From Brachypodius melanocephalos (Eukaryota; Chordata; Aves; Passeriformes; Pycnonotidae): a stretch of DNA of 64,000 nucleotides. The notes beneath the pieces are model-generated. The model worked only from the letters and a program-made list of their open reading frames with translations, made no database searches and had not been told where the DNA came from. The translations under genes and the position numbers were made by a program. Location of the stretch: assembly GCA_013398615.1 (NCBI GenBank), contig VZSR01000514.1:9396131-9460130 (forward strand), read 5' to 3'. How positions within the stretch are numbered: the stretch's first letter is position 1; every line of letters begins with the position of its first letter. Positions 12,601-25,140 of the stretch are shown here, one piece after another.

Positions 12601-14126
12601 AAAAGGTTTTTCTTGGGTTTAGAATTTTCTTCCATCTATTCCAACCTGTAGCTCTTTTTCAGGTTCTTTATTTGCCTTTCAAGAGCAACATAAAACCTGA
12701 ACAGAACGTAGCATAGATCTAAACATAAAAACAGAACCTTTTTCTTCCATGTTTGCCAAAGGCCATGCTCAAGACTATTAATGCTCAACGTGCAATAGAA
12801 ATAAATTACAACTGGGAGGTTAAAAATTGCACAATTCAATGTTGCAGTGTTAGTTCTGGAGGCAGAGAACATCTATTCAGATTCCCTACAAGCAAGTCAG
12901 CAGTTGTTTCTTTTGTACACGATCCCATTTTTACTTGACTATACAAATCCTCTTAATTTTAGCAGCTCGTCTGGAAGTCTCATCTTGCCTGTTCCCCTGA
13001 AATTCATCTCCCCCCACTTCCTAAAGCGGGATTTGAAAATAGTCACTGGAAACAATATCCCCAAAACATCCTCTCAGCACTTTTGAGAGTCCCATCCACA
13101 ACTCACACGGATACAAACCATGGGATATTCTCCAAACACTTCAAAGCCTCAAGGCATACCAGGCTGCCTTTCAACTGAGAGCAACATTCAGGCAAGAGGC
13201 ATCATAGCTTGTTTAATTCCAGCTCCACACAGAAGAAGTCTCCAGTGGGGACACAGAAGGAGCAGGACAAGCCCTGAAGTGAAAAGCCAGGCTGGTTACC
13301 TGCCCTTCCAGGTGGCACACAACCACTCACACAATGCTCCACTTGAGCTTCCAGACACCTCCATCACTCCTGATGGTGCCAGTGGCTCCTGGGCACTTTG
13401 CCATGCTAATGGAAGAGGGTTCAAATGCTCCTGAATTGCTAGAAGAGCTATTACTGAGCTGTGGTTCACTGCAGATTTATTAGAGAGTCTCCATGTTAAC
13501 TCTGCAAGGCTGAAATACCTGTGCTACCCTGCTGAGTCAACAACATCAGGGAAATCTGGGTGCTTCAATATTGTAGTATCTCAACAGCACTATTTTTCAT
13601 TAATAAACAGTGTTTAACTGAGAACCATGCTCCAGAAGTACTCAGAATTTGAACTGGGTGTTCAAAATTACTTTCAAGAACTGTCGGGTGGCATTCAGAA
13701 CTAGAAGTCATATTACTTTCCTTGAAACAAATTAAATATTGCAACACTGAGACACTGAGCTTTCCAAACTTGCAAAGCCAGTCTCCCGAGAGAGAGCAGG
13801 TTCTGCTCCTGCCCAGCAGCAGGTCCTGCCAGCAGCTCACCTCTCCACACAGCCCATCCTAAAGGAAGTGTAGCATGAACCTTACCGAGCTTTTCTACCA
13901 TGCAACTTTTTACTACAGCTTAAAAACTAAGTTCTTGCGTGATGTTCTGATCGATTTCTGTCCATCCAACCACAACCAAACCTCCTGCAGCCCACCAAGG
14001 CATCCCCAGCCACAGCATCCCACTGCAAACCCCACTGAGAAACAGCCACAAGGCCCTGGGAGAAAGCCTGAGGGATCACAAAACTCTTTTCCTTCCACGT
14101 AACAAAACTCTATTCAAAATAGAAAA

Positions 14127-14136
14127 NNNNNNNNNN
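14127..14136. other. Assembly gap (10 N)
   Basis: Ten N bases are flanked by an A run on the left and a G run on the right. This is a short unresolved spot in intron 2, not biology. Confidence 0.99.
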
Positions 14137-14708
14137 GGGGGGGAATTCAAATTCAACCCAATTATGATTTTCTTGTCCTCAACCAGCCTCTCATGCTCAT
14201 TTATTCCCTTCCCGTCCTTCAACACATTTCCCTTTCCAGTAAACCCTCACAAATGAAGGCCATTTCCTTGGTACAAAGGAATTTTCCCCTCTTCCCAGTT
14301 CCTGTGGCTTTGCTTGACACAGTGAATGTCCCAAACTGATGAGCCAGTTCTTTTGTGGGGAAGCAAAAGCAATAATTACACACAACCTGCAACGTGTGAG
14401 GAGGGGAATGAAAGTAGGTCAGGTCTCAACTCCTCAGCTTCACTGGGGTTCACCAAATGCTTTCACTTACAGCCACTTTAAAAATACAATTAAAATAATA
14501 ATAGCACAGCAAGTGAACAAAGCAGAAACTGTAGAGTTCAACTTTCTGTCCCTTTCTTTGATATGGATAATGGCATTTGTGTGGTGACAAGAGGCACAAA
14601 AACCTGAACCAGCAGAAAATGAAGCCCACAAGACACACCCCAGTATCAGGTGCTCTGATACTCACAAGTCAAGGAAAAACAAACCCATCAAAAAAGGGTT
14701 CTTTGGGG

Positions 14709-14797
14709 AAAAAACAAAACAAAACAAAACCAAAACAAAACAAAACAAAACAAAAAAAAAAAAAAAAAACAAAAAAACCCCCAAAAAACAAAAAGAA
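14709..14797 (+). repeat. AAAAC-type A-rich simple repeat
   Basis: Repeated AAAAC units lead into an A run, then CCCCC and more A-rich sequence. It lies about 600 bases from the assembly gap in intron 2 and could be the degraded tail of a retroelement, though no body is recognised. Confidence 0.9.
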
Positions 14798-17700
14798 ACC
14801 ACCAGTGATAATTAAGAGACGGGAAAGGACAATCTGGAGACATACATAATCGGTTTATGAATTATAAGCTGGTTTGGAAAGTTTAAAGAAAAAAAAACCA
14901 CATTAAAAAAAAAAAAAAAATCCACTCCTCTTACAGAATCTCTTGTTTTGCAACTGTCCTGGGAAGCACAGTCCCCAAGGAGCAAATGCCAAGGCAGTTC
15001 TGCTGACGCTCCCAGCTCCGATTGAAACCCGAAGGGCCAAACTTCCAGAACGGCCCTGGCACTCCCAGCGCACGTTTCGTAATTATAACAGGAGCTGTTG
15101 GCTGCTGCACTCCTGCAAATCTGGTCCTTATTTAAGATCTGACTCTTACAAAGTCGCTCCAAAGCTGCTCAGTTGCTCCAACTTCTCTTTCAATCAGTTT
15201 AGAAGTCAGTTTAGTCCCTGGTACTGCAAGACGGCATCTGTGATTTGGGGAGCACGCTGTGCCAAATCTCCCTGAAAAAAAAAACACCCACTGCAAACAC
15301 ACACTGCAACGTGCTGAGCCTAAACTCAAAGGTCTGAGTTCCAAATCAGTCCCCCAAATTGCTCAGAGGATGATTTTACGCTGGCAGGCTCCGTGCCAAA
15401 GCAAATATTGCCCCGTTTCCCACCGCTACCACTGACACAAACCAGTGTCCTCTGCAGAAGATGCTCCCATTTGTCCAGATGGGATTCACGGTCCTTTTTC
15501 AGCCTGAATTTTGCACTTCTTTAACCACACTGAAATAAATTTTCTCCTCTAGTCAAACCAGGTGTGCTATTACACACAGACAAGACATAACTTGCCAAAG
15601 TGGGTAATGGTTCTCTTAAAAACACAAAAGATTTAAACTGCTCTGGAGCGCTGCTTCGAAGAAAATCTCTTTCACTCTAAAACTTCAACCTTGAAGAGTC
15701 TCAAAATGTTTAACATTTAAAAATGTGACACTTCAAATAAGGAATTTTTCTCTATAAATGACAGAAAAAAGCATTATTAACTATTTTTCTAGCACACCCA
15801 TCTAATCCTAAACTAAATACTCATTTTAAGAAAACACTCATCTCAGAATGTTTTTGTTTAAAGCCATTTAAAGATCATTTCTAGCGAAGCTGGGAAGCTG
15901 GATATAGAAATAAGCTCATTAAGAGCTACGCTATGGGTATTATTAAAACTCCACAATAGTCCATCGTCTCATGCATACACAGCCTTGCATAACTGGAGAT
16001 GTCAGCATTTTCATTGTAAATTCTGCTTTCAGAGGTTTCAAACTTGCCTGTAAAAAAGTTGCTATGGCCTGAAATTTGTTGCTATTTCCCTGCCAAGGAA
16101 GAACTAACTATTTTAACGTTAGGAAACGATGCATTCATTGGAGTCAGCCACTGGTTTGGGGTTTTATCTATACAAGTGGTTTTAAAAAAATTATTAAAAA
16201 ACTCACAATTCAGCATCTTTGAAAATCTGCTGGCTCAAAAAAACCCAAAAAAACCAAGCCCTCACTAAAGGAATCAAATTCCTAAAAGTTAATAGTTATT
16301 ATATCCCTTCAAAAAGCTTCAACTGTATGGCAGATAAGCCTAAAACATGCAATTATTTCTGCTACTTTGCAAAATAGTAGCCACACTGAGAGACTAACAA
16401 CTCCCAGAGTCTCATCAACAGGGACTGTAAATAACAACCCTACCCACGTCCAATTAGTTTGAAGCTCAAGACCATGCCCCTGCTAAAGGGCTGCAGACTT
16501 TAAACACAGAATGGACACGTTTAGACTGATTTAATCTGGCTGCTTGTCCAATTCCCCAGAATCTCAGCTGGCAAATCCTGTACTGGGCCAAGCAACTTAC
16601 TGAACCAGATCCCTGAAAGGGCATCCAGCCCTCACCCGAAGCCGTGGGGATGTCACATTCCTCCATAATGGGCTTTAATAATTGCCCTTCCTGGAAATAA
16701 AATCAAAAGGAAAATAAATGAAAAAGATAAAGCCGACTCTGGTTTAACTAATCTGGTTTGAATTCTTAATTTAACTTGGAGATATCAAAGCTGCTGTTCT
16801 TGTTTTAAAAAAGAAAAAGCCAAAAGAAAACAGTCAAAAGGGAACCCTGGGTGAAAAATTTGCTTTATTTTTTCCTACCAAACCAGAAGCACCCTTCTGG
16901 TACTTCTACATCACCTCTGTCCCAGAAAAACGATGGATGTGCAGGGTCCCCGAAGCCCTGTGACCTCTTAGCAGGGTGGCACTTGCTGGAGAGGACCCAT
17001 GGGGACACCCCAGGATGGGGAGTGGGACAGGAGACATCCCACCACCTCAGAATCTCTCCTCCACACACTGGAGCACCTCAGGAAATCCCACATCCTGACC
17101 CAGGCAGGTCACAGCGGCTAAAGAAGGATCTCCACGTGGACAGTTTTTACAAAAATGAAATGCTCATATGACTCAACATTTTTGCAGAAAGGAAGGTATT
17201 GTGCTGAACACGCCTATTTTTGGATGTTGTATACTGTCAACAAGTGGCTATGACTGATCGAATCCCAAAGAAAAACTCATTACTCACTTCCACACATCAA
17301 CCCTTAAAAGGGGTGTCTCCCCTTCCCTGCTGTGCTCCTGGGAACCTCCCAAATGTAGGACCATTCTGAACTACTATGTTTTCCACAGGACACAGAAATA
17401 GGCTGTCCCTTGTGGAAAGCTTAAATTAATCCTTTGAAATTCGACCTAAATTAAAAGAACCGAAACGCGTTGTCAGGGGCTCCGAGTGGGTGCTCCAAGG
17501 ACGGCGTCAAGGCATTGCATGTGGGTAAGAGACCAAATTAGCTACCCAGCAGGATGATAACACACAGCCTGGGCAAGGAGAGGTCAAGGGAGAGCTCACT
17601 ATTTATCAAATATATGTCTAAACTAATTATTCAGTTCACAAAGTAACCCTTCAACCCGTGTGTGCGGTCAGAGCCCTTGTGAAACGCTGGCCATCATCAA

Positions 17701-20700
17701 AGGCCTGGGCACACACAGGCTGAGAGAATGGTGCCTTTGTACGCGATGGGGGAGGCTTATTTCTAAATATTTGAAGGCAGAAAAAGTCCTTCTGCTCCCT
17801 AGGACAAAAAACATGTACATAAACACTTGATGTGCGAGATAATTTGAGAGCTGACAGTCTCCACAGAAGTCCTACAGGTCCTGTTTCTGCTCACACGGCG
17901 CGACAGCCTCGGGTTTTGCCATCACTGCTGGGGAATAAAGCACCACAGCTGAGATCCACCACACCCAGGACCCTCGGTGAGCACCACCCACAATATCAGC
18001 ACCAACATTATCACTCACAATGGGTCAAGATGCCATTTTCAGTGTAAACGCTTTCATATGGACCAGAGCAATATCCAACGGTCACGGAGCAGTATTTGTT
18101 TACTCAGGACTGAGTGAAAATAGCCAAAAAGCACAGCACCTTAATGCATGACATCTTGCACATATCCACGCAGCAGATAAATGCTGCTTGAACTAAAGTA
18201 CACACTTTAATATTTTTTATACATAAAATACTTCAGATACTCTGAAGAAAATGATTGCAAATGTCCCTAAAGTTACGTACAGCTGAGAGAAGGTATTTTC
18301 TGTTACAACCCAAAGAACAAACCTCAACTCCTGTTGTGTGCAGCTTTTCCCATAGTCTGAGTCACTAAGGCAATAAACAATAACAATCCAAGCACCTTGT
18401 ATGGAAAATAAATAAATAAATACAGACAATTGAGGGCATGTCCATGGAGGAAGACTCGGGAACAGATCAGCAAGTGTCACCAAAGGTCATGGCCCTGCCG
18501 ACCTTCTCAGCTGGCACGAAATGTCATAGCTCTAATGACTGCAGTCAGCAGCCCCATTGAAAATTTACATTATTAGAGCACCTGAACCCCCAAATTAGCT
18601 TTGCCCAAAATGTTTTGGCATTTACTAAATTAAAAAAAAAAAAAAAAAGTCTGCTTTGTCTTTGAAGAGGTCTTTTGAAGGGCTTTTTTTTTTTTGTTTG
18701 GGCTTGGAGAGCTTGTGGGTGGCAGTGATAGAACCCAGAGAAGGTGATTGTGTGAAAACTTGGTTTGGTTTTGTTTTTTTTCTCCCTTATCAAAGGGTTT
18801 AATGAAATACATAAAGAGGTTTTATTTCCCAAATCTCAGATATAAATCCCACACAGTTCCTTGTATTCTGCAGCATAAAAACTCTTATTATGCCATTAAC
18901 TTAGAAGTGGTTCTGATTTTTTTTTTCTTGTTTCTGGTAATGATTTGGGTTCTCACATCTAAAATTGTTTCACATCAGTAACATTCCTGCCCAAGAAAGA
19001 AGTTTGAAATATTTTTAACAATTTGCTCTTTGATAAAACCCAGATTCCACCCTCTACAAAGTCAGTGTGTAAGGGACATATATTCTTAAACTGTGCTTTC
19101 CAAAATAAAAAAATGCTATTGTTTCCCTGAAAAGTTGAAAAATTATCAGTCACCATTCAAAAAATATTATTTTTCTTCCCGTAAAACACTTCTCCAATCT
19201 TTAATCACATTCTTTCTGACTTAACCCTAAAACTAGGGGACATCACTACAAAGCTAGGCTGAAACCAGAATTATTCATGATTTTGTCATTCCCCTGAAAA
19301 GCCAAAGAGGCACCAGATGTTCAATTAACAAATCATACAGTAAGTGGCAACAAGAGTTGGGCGCTTTTTTTTTTTTTAATCTCAGGTTACCTTCAAAAGG
19401 AAAAAAAAAAAAAAAAAACCAGAAGTATTTTTGCTATCAACAATCTCTCTGGCTGACAGATGACAATATTGCTATTCTTTGAGAATTTTTTTCAGGAATG
19501 CCTGCTAGGGAAGAGGGCTCATCATCTCTAAATAGTTCATCTCCTGCCATCAATAAAAATGTACTTGGAGAGGATTCTAAAAATGCGTTAGCTGGTGACC
19601 TCTATTTTGAGAGGCAGCGGATAGAAACAAAAAGAAAAATTGCATAAAGAATCATTAAATAAAAACGAAGCTGCATCCATGGACATGAGTAGTAGAACGT
19701 GTAACAGCCAAACTCTCTGCAGCAAGCTTGCCAGGTCAGAAATGCTCTGTGGACTATTAGATCAGCTTGACAGCTGAGTTATTAGAACTGTGATCACTCC
19801 TCCAAAAGACAGATACAACCGTATGAAAGAAGCCTCACTTCCTCCCCCAGACGCTCAGAGAGCAGGAATGATCCAGCACAACACAGTAAAATCACTCTTC
19901 AATACAATCAGCTCACAACAATAAAAAAGCAGCCTCTCCTGAGCTCTCCGGAGAAAAGGAGAGCTTGAGGAACGGATAAACCTAGAGAAACATAGCAACA
20001 GGTGCAGGCTCAAAACAGGAGATTTTATCAAAACACCTCTTTCAACGTGAAGGTCTAGACTGGCCTTTGCTCTCACAGCAATAAACTACAGCCCTTCTTT
20101 TGAGATCTCAACATTTACACCTTCAGAACCTGTGACCCAGACACTGCACCGCCAATTGTGCTTGGACATTTACAGCAACAGGGAACTGTTTGTCCGCAGT
20201 ACAAACACCAACAAAGCTGCAATAGCATTTTTGCAGAGTGAACAAAAGACTGATAAAACTGGCAAAATTGAACATTCACAAATAAAAACTACTGAGATTC
20301 ATTTTTCTCTGGACTCCTCAGGTTAAGACAATCCCAAAGAGCAGCAGCCGCTCATCCGCTTCATTCCTTGAGACGGCAACACGTAACAGCACGAAAGTGC
20401 CACAGACTGGTTTCCTTAAAGACCCATTCCTGAAAACTTTCATCTGTACACTTTGATTATACAACGTGATGACAGTCCCAAGTGAAATCACTGACACCAC
20501 TGGCTTGCACAAGAATAAACAAACGCACGCTTGTACAAACACAGCCCAGGCGAGAGCAGGGAAAGGCAGAAACCGTAACTCTCCAGGGCTGGTCTGTTAC
20601 TTGCCTTAGATTTACCAGAGCACATGGAAAGATGTTGACTTCTATTTCAGATGTCCAAGCATCTAAAATTAACTTCTTTTAAGGAATTAAGTATTCTAGA

Positions 20701-20709
20701 GTGATTTAC

Positions 20710-20827
20710 CTTCAGGTTCCACCGTGGTGTCTTCAACAACTAAATTAAATGAAGGTCGAGCCAGGCAAAGTCCAGCCATGGTGACCACCACCAGGCAGAT
20801 AAGGCAACCCGAATCCCAGCTGACCAT
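20710..20827 (-). CDS. FGFR2: FGFR2 coding part of exon 2 (start codon, signal peptide)
   Basis: This is the first coding segment of FGFR2, a single-pass receptor tyrosine kinase for FGFs at the cell surface. It encodes 39 residues plus one base of codon 40. The product starts [19 protein letters not shown] and continues [20 protein letters not shown]. Residues 1-23 form a signal peptide with a hydrophobic core ([16 protein letters not shown]); cleavage before Arg24 would match the known mature start RPSF. The donor GTAAATC follows the GAAG at 20713-20710. I chose the ATG at 20827-20825 because it has A at -3 and G at +4 and matches the known FGFR2 start. An in-frame ATG lies 19 codons upstream with no stop between (see findings). 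The segment joins in frame to the D1 exon about 15 kb away. Confidence 0.97.
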
Positions 20828-20966
20828 CTTTTTAGAGTAAATTCCTGGTCCATTTCCATATCTCCATGTGGACTTTAATCCCATCTGAACTCCTCTAGAG
20901 AAGCATGGAGAGAAAGTCGTGCCTTTAGCCAGGGTAATGCCTCCTCCCTTGGAACGACGGCGGCTG
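20828..20966 (-). other. FGFR2: FGFR2 exon 2 5' untranslated leader with upstream AUGs
   Basis: This is the untranslated part of exon 2, bounded upstream by a strong acceptor with a pyrimidine-rich tract ending CTCCCCGCAG. The acceptor is a NAGNAG (CAGCAG), so the exon may begin at 20966 or 20963. Three upstream AUGs are visible. One at 20906 opens a 3-codon uORF ending in TAG at 20897-20895. One at 20884 is in frame with the main start and stays open for 19 codons. One at 20867 opens an 11-codon uORF whose TAA (20834-20832) ends four bases before the main ATG. The segment around the last two AUGs resembles the human FGFR2 leader as I remember it, which supports exon identity. No cDNA evidence is available here for the exact 5' end. 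Confidence 0.8.
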
Positions 20967-23900
20967 CTGCGGGGAGGAGAGAGATTGAACAGTCAGCAAA
21001 AACATCTCCAAACACAAACCAAAAACCTTCAGAAAGCCTCAAACAGAGCGGAGGTGAGAGGGAGGGGAGGAGGAGGATGGGGAAAAATAGTTTTCCAGCT
21101 TCAAGAATATGTGAAAAGTGAGTGACTTTTCATCTTCTGTTAGCAGTTTCCATCATCACCTGAGGCGTAACCAAGTCCTCCTTGTTTTCACAAAATCACT
21201 TCTCAGCACATATTGAGAGCTATTTTACTGACAGAAAAACATACAGGATTTCAAAAATGAGAGGCACACACATGTGCGGGCACATAACCTGTAATGCTGC
21301 AAAATTACCACAATTATACAAATTATATTCTTGTTATTGTTTGAAGGTTTATGTAAGTTTGCCTTGTTTTTCATTCCTTCACCTAGGCAGTTCTGCAGCC
21401 AGATGAATTTGCAGGAATTCAGTAATTTTCCACAAGAAAAACAGTTGAAAAATGTATTCCTTAGACTTGGAAAAACCAGTAAGACTATTTCAACTCAGGA
21501 CTTCCAGCTCTCCCATGGATATACCTTCTTCTGACTCAGTTTAGTGTCCTTTGGAAGCTCCTGAGTCTTGGACAGGTGAAAGGCTCAAGTCTTTGCAGTG
21601 ATATTGGTTTGCTACACTGCATTACAGGCAATTAAAATCTGTATAAAATATGGTATAGACTGCAGTTCCACAGGAGACCTGCCCAACATCACTTTCCATC
21701 CATACACGCCAAGTTGTGTGCACAAACCTTTCTTTTCATTCTCTCTCAATGATACTTATTGAGATATATTTTTCAGAGGTAGGTGGAAAAAAGAAGTCTA
21801 TTTTATTCACAATAAAACAAATTTAAATGGATGGAGTTAAGCAGTAATCCAGGCATGGTCTGACAGAGAAGTGGCACCAAACAAACTGGCACTCCCTTCA
21901 GGGGACCCTGTGGCCTCCACTTTGAGATGCCAGGTGAGGGTCAGAAGAGCATCCTCCTCACAGGGTGATTTAACAGTTCAAGCAGAAAATTAGACCTGAT
22001 TTTCCGCTTCAGAAATAAAAGACGGTAAAACCTCAGTAAATGGATAAAACAAGTAACTGCAGCAATTGTTCTAATCTGGTCAATGATTCATCTTAGATGT
22101 GATGAAACCCAACTGAAATTTGGAGAGCACTTGTCTGGAACGGGGAAAAATAACACAAAACCTCTTTTTCCATCCTGCCCTCAATACTTGAAAATCTAAA
22201 AAAAAAAGTTGAAAAGCGAGTGTGGAGATAAAGTCAAACTTCTCCAAACTCCTTATCACTGGGATTTGATGTAGCACCTCAGCATGAAGAAACAGGGATA
22301 CAGATTCTCCTTTTATAAAGCCAACCATTTAAAAAGTTGATCCTGATTTTTATTAGCTTTGTGCTAGCTGCTACAAAGTTCACAAATGCTGTTGAGGCAT
22401 CTTTTATCATGGGTTCTATACACAGTAACTTCTGGAGTCCGTAGAAGCAGGTTTTGGATGACATAAATAAGTCACTTGAGGAAAACAACACACGGTATCC
22501 CAGGTGAATTCCTGCTACTTCAGGGCAAGATTTTTCCAGCTCCGTTGGTATCACCTCAAAGCCCTGTCCCTCCTGTGGAGATTTCAGCCTGGCTTGAGCA
22601 TCCCACACCACAAGCTAGCAACCACCATTAAATTTCCAGCAAAAACACCACCAGACCACTGCACAAACATTTGCAAAGAGCTTGCCCAGCCCTTTTATAA
22701 ATAAGCACAGAGCAGGTGTAGAGCTGAAGAGAGCTCAGATTGTGTCTGGAGCAGGACTGGAGCCACCACCCAGGTCCACTGCCCACCTCACTGTCTGGCA
22801 GCCACAGCCCTGCAGCTCAGTTTATCCAGCTGTAAAGTGGGTAGAAACCCCTAATTAACAGCCTGGATGTAATGCTGATTTAATTTCCATAAATCATCCT
22901 GTAAACTCCGATTAAAGTCTATGTTGATAAATGCAAAACCCTATCATGGTTTTGCAGAAAGAAAACATACCAGAACGCCAGCGTGTATTTCAGACTCCAA
23001 GAGCATTAATTCCACTGACATTCCTGCAGTTTCAGCTTTCCAGGCTACACTAAACGCCACTGAAAGCACATTTGTGGTTCCTATCCTCACCCTAAATCCT
23101 GAAGCGCGGCACAAAGCTACTTGGCCACGCGTCTCCTCACCTGAAGATTTTTGTTGGCTCCTGCACCTCAACATCTGCCGGCAGAAAGAAGGGATTCTTC
23201 ATCCACAGGACAGCAGCAAACTCAAAATCCAGGCTTGAGAAGGTGCAACAACGCAAAAATCAAAGCCTTGCACCCATCCACGGAGCCAAGCCACTCTTTA
23301 CCACCAGGACAGCAAACAGGCTTCAAGGATTGCCCTCTCCCAAAACAAGTGGAGTCCAGCGAAGACGAAACGAAACCAAATTCTTTTCATAGGTTAATTG
23401 CCACAGTTGCTGGGGGACGAGTCCCTGGAAAGACCTCCTGTGCTGGATAATTATGTACCTCTATCTCAATGTTTGGAACACAGCCCCAGCATGCTTTTTG
23501 GCCTCCACAATTCTGGCTTCCTGACTACAATACCATAATCCCTCCTGGAGTCTCAGACTCAGTGAAAGCCACACGTAGTGTTTATTTTTCCCCTTGAAAG
23601 GGAACTCTGTCTCTCTTCTCAGCCTACACTTTGGGGAGGAGTTGTCAGCCCCCAGTGATTGATGGCTCTCCTTGCCACTCGCTCATCAAGTCAATTTTCA
23701 CCTCGTCACATACCTGCCCAAATTTTCTTTGCCAAACTGACAAGCATGGGAAAGCAGACTGGTTTGGGAGCCCAACCAAATTCCTCCAAGCTGTACTTCA
23801 GTTTAAACACACTCGCACACACAAACAAGTAGTACTTGTTCAGCAGTGGCATTAATTAAATTCAATGCTCAGTGTTCTTTTTAATCTACTTGCATTGTTG

Positions 23901-25116
23901 TTTATGTTTATCACTCCCCAGGGACAGTACGATTTGTAGAGTATGCTAACCAAATCAATACATTGCTCACTGTATAACTTCAGCATCTTTCTCAATTAGG
24001 CAGGGAATGGCGAAATCTGAGTGAAACAGACATCTTCCCTCCACCTCGAGCGCTCTAAAAACCCAGTAGCTTCTTCGGAACAACCCAGGTAGATGAAGCT
24101 TTAAAGCTAACAGCTTTATATACAGTTCCACTGACAGAGGAATTCCGTATGGACAGAAAATGCAGACATATGTATCCATCCATAAAAATATATATACGCA
24201 TATATATCTAACAAGACTTCAACAGAGTTCAATCTCCAATCAAATCTTGGATATATATCTTTAACAGCATCACAGCTATTAAACATTAATTCTGGAGGAC
24301 TAATGGGAACCGGCTGGCAGCTTCAGTACTTTTTCATTGTTTGAACTTCTTTCATTTGCTTTCCAGGACTATCCTGTTTTTCTCAAGTCTTTTGCCACCA
24401 AGAGATCGGGGAGGGGGGGAAAAAAATCTGCATTTTAATTGACATTCCAGAGAGCGGGAGAAGTCCAGAGGCTGCTGATTGCTGCTATTCAGCCCAAACA
24501 GGCTTTTCAGATGAAAATGAGAAAAGGCTAGTGGAAGATTTACAGGGATTTGATACAAAGGAGACAATGAAGTTTTAAATGTTGATAGCGTTTCACACCA
24601 AACGCATAATGGGTCCCAGTTTGGAGGGGCCGTTTTGCATTTAAATCTGTATCTCATTGAGGATTTCTCTCCCCGCTTATCTCAGACGGGGGGGTTGTGC
24701 CCCCCGGCCCCGCTCCCGCAGCACGGCAGCACCAGGCTCGGACCCGGGGCCGGTACCGAGGCGGGGCTGCTCCTCCGGGACCGAGCCCTCCTTGCCCAGC
24801 CCGTGCTGCCCGTCCTGCTGTCACCGCTGGATCCATCCCCAAAGACACCCACGGGGTTGCGGGCAAAGCAAGGGAACAGCGGTGCTGCTCGGGTTTCCCT
24901 CCGTGCCAGTGACCACGAACCGACCCGCAGCTCCACCGGGGAGCGGAACGGAGCCCAGCATCGGCACAGCCCTGCCCGGACACCCCCGAGCCCCGACCGG
25001 GGGATCCCCGAGCCCCGCGCAGCGCTGCAGCGCGCACAGAGCGCGGCGGGACCCCCGGCCCTGCCCCGCCGCCTCCCCGGGGCCGCCCCTTCCCCCGGCC
25101 CGCCCGCTGCCTTTAC
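20967..25116 (-). other. FGFR2: FGFR2 intron 1
   Basis: This is the intron between non-coding exon 1 and exon 2, 4.15 kb if the proposed donor is used. Its first few hundred bases on the gene strand are CpG-island DNA (24684-25116). The remainder is AT-rich and mostly unique. One MIR-like relic lies near 22745-22850. The 24170-24650 block next to the island is repeat-free except for a short TA-rich run near 24186-24210. No coding segment is recognised. Confidence 0.7.
22745..22850 (+). mobile_element. MIR-like SINE relic
   Basis: The 3' part CAGCTCAGTTTATCCAGCTG followed by TAAAGTGGGTAGA resembles the MIR signature (CTCAGTTTCC, CATCTGTAAAATGGG). It is old and degraded. It lies in intron 1. 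Confidence 0.45.
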
Positions 25117-25140
25117 CTGCGGCGAGAGTGAGAGCGCCGG
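25117..25140 (-). other. FGFR2: 3' end of FGFR2 non-coding exon 1 (splice donor)
   Basis: The minus strand reads CTCACTCTCGCCGCAG followed by GTAAAGGC, a consensus donor whose GT is at 25116-25115. It is the best donor I see inside the CpG island on the gene strand. Joining it to the exon 2 acceptor near 20966 gives a spliced leader and a 4.15 kb intron 1. The 5' end of the exon is not defined, so only the terminal part is listed. Alternative first exons are common in this gene and cannot be excluded. Confidence 0.65.

Larger units (their letters stand above)
5715..20709 (-). other. FGFR2: FGFR2 intron 2
   Basis: This large 15.0-kb intron separates the signal-peptide exon from the D1 exon. 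It starts GTAAATC and ends TTCGCAG on the gene strand. In human the corresponding intron is known to carry regulatory variants linked to breast cancer risk, so regulatory content is expected; no specific orthologous site is claimed here. It contains two CR1 fragments, an ATT/ATC microsatellite, an AAAAC-type A-rich repeat, several poly(A) runs and a 10-N assembly gap. The rest appears unique, with several AT-rich repeat-free blocks (for example 15620-16030 and 19540-19850). No coding exon is recognised. Confidence 0.88.
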
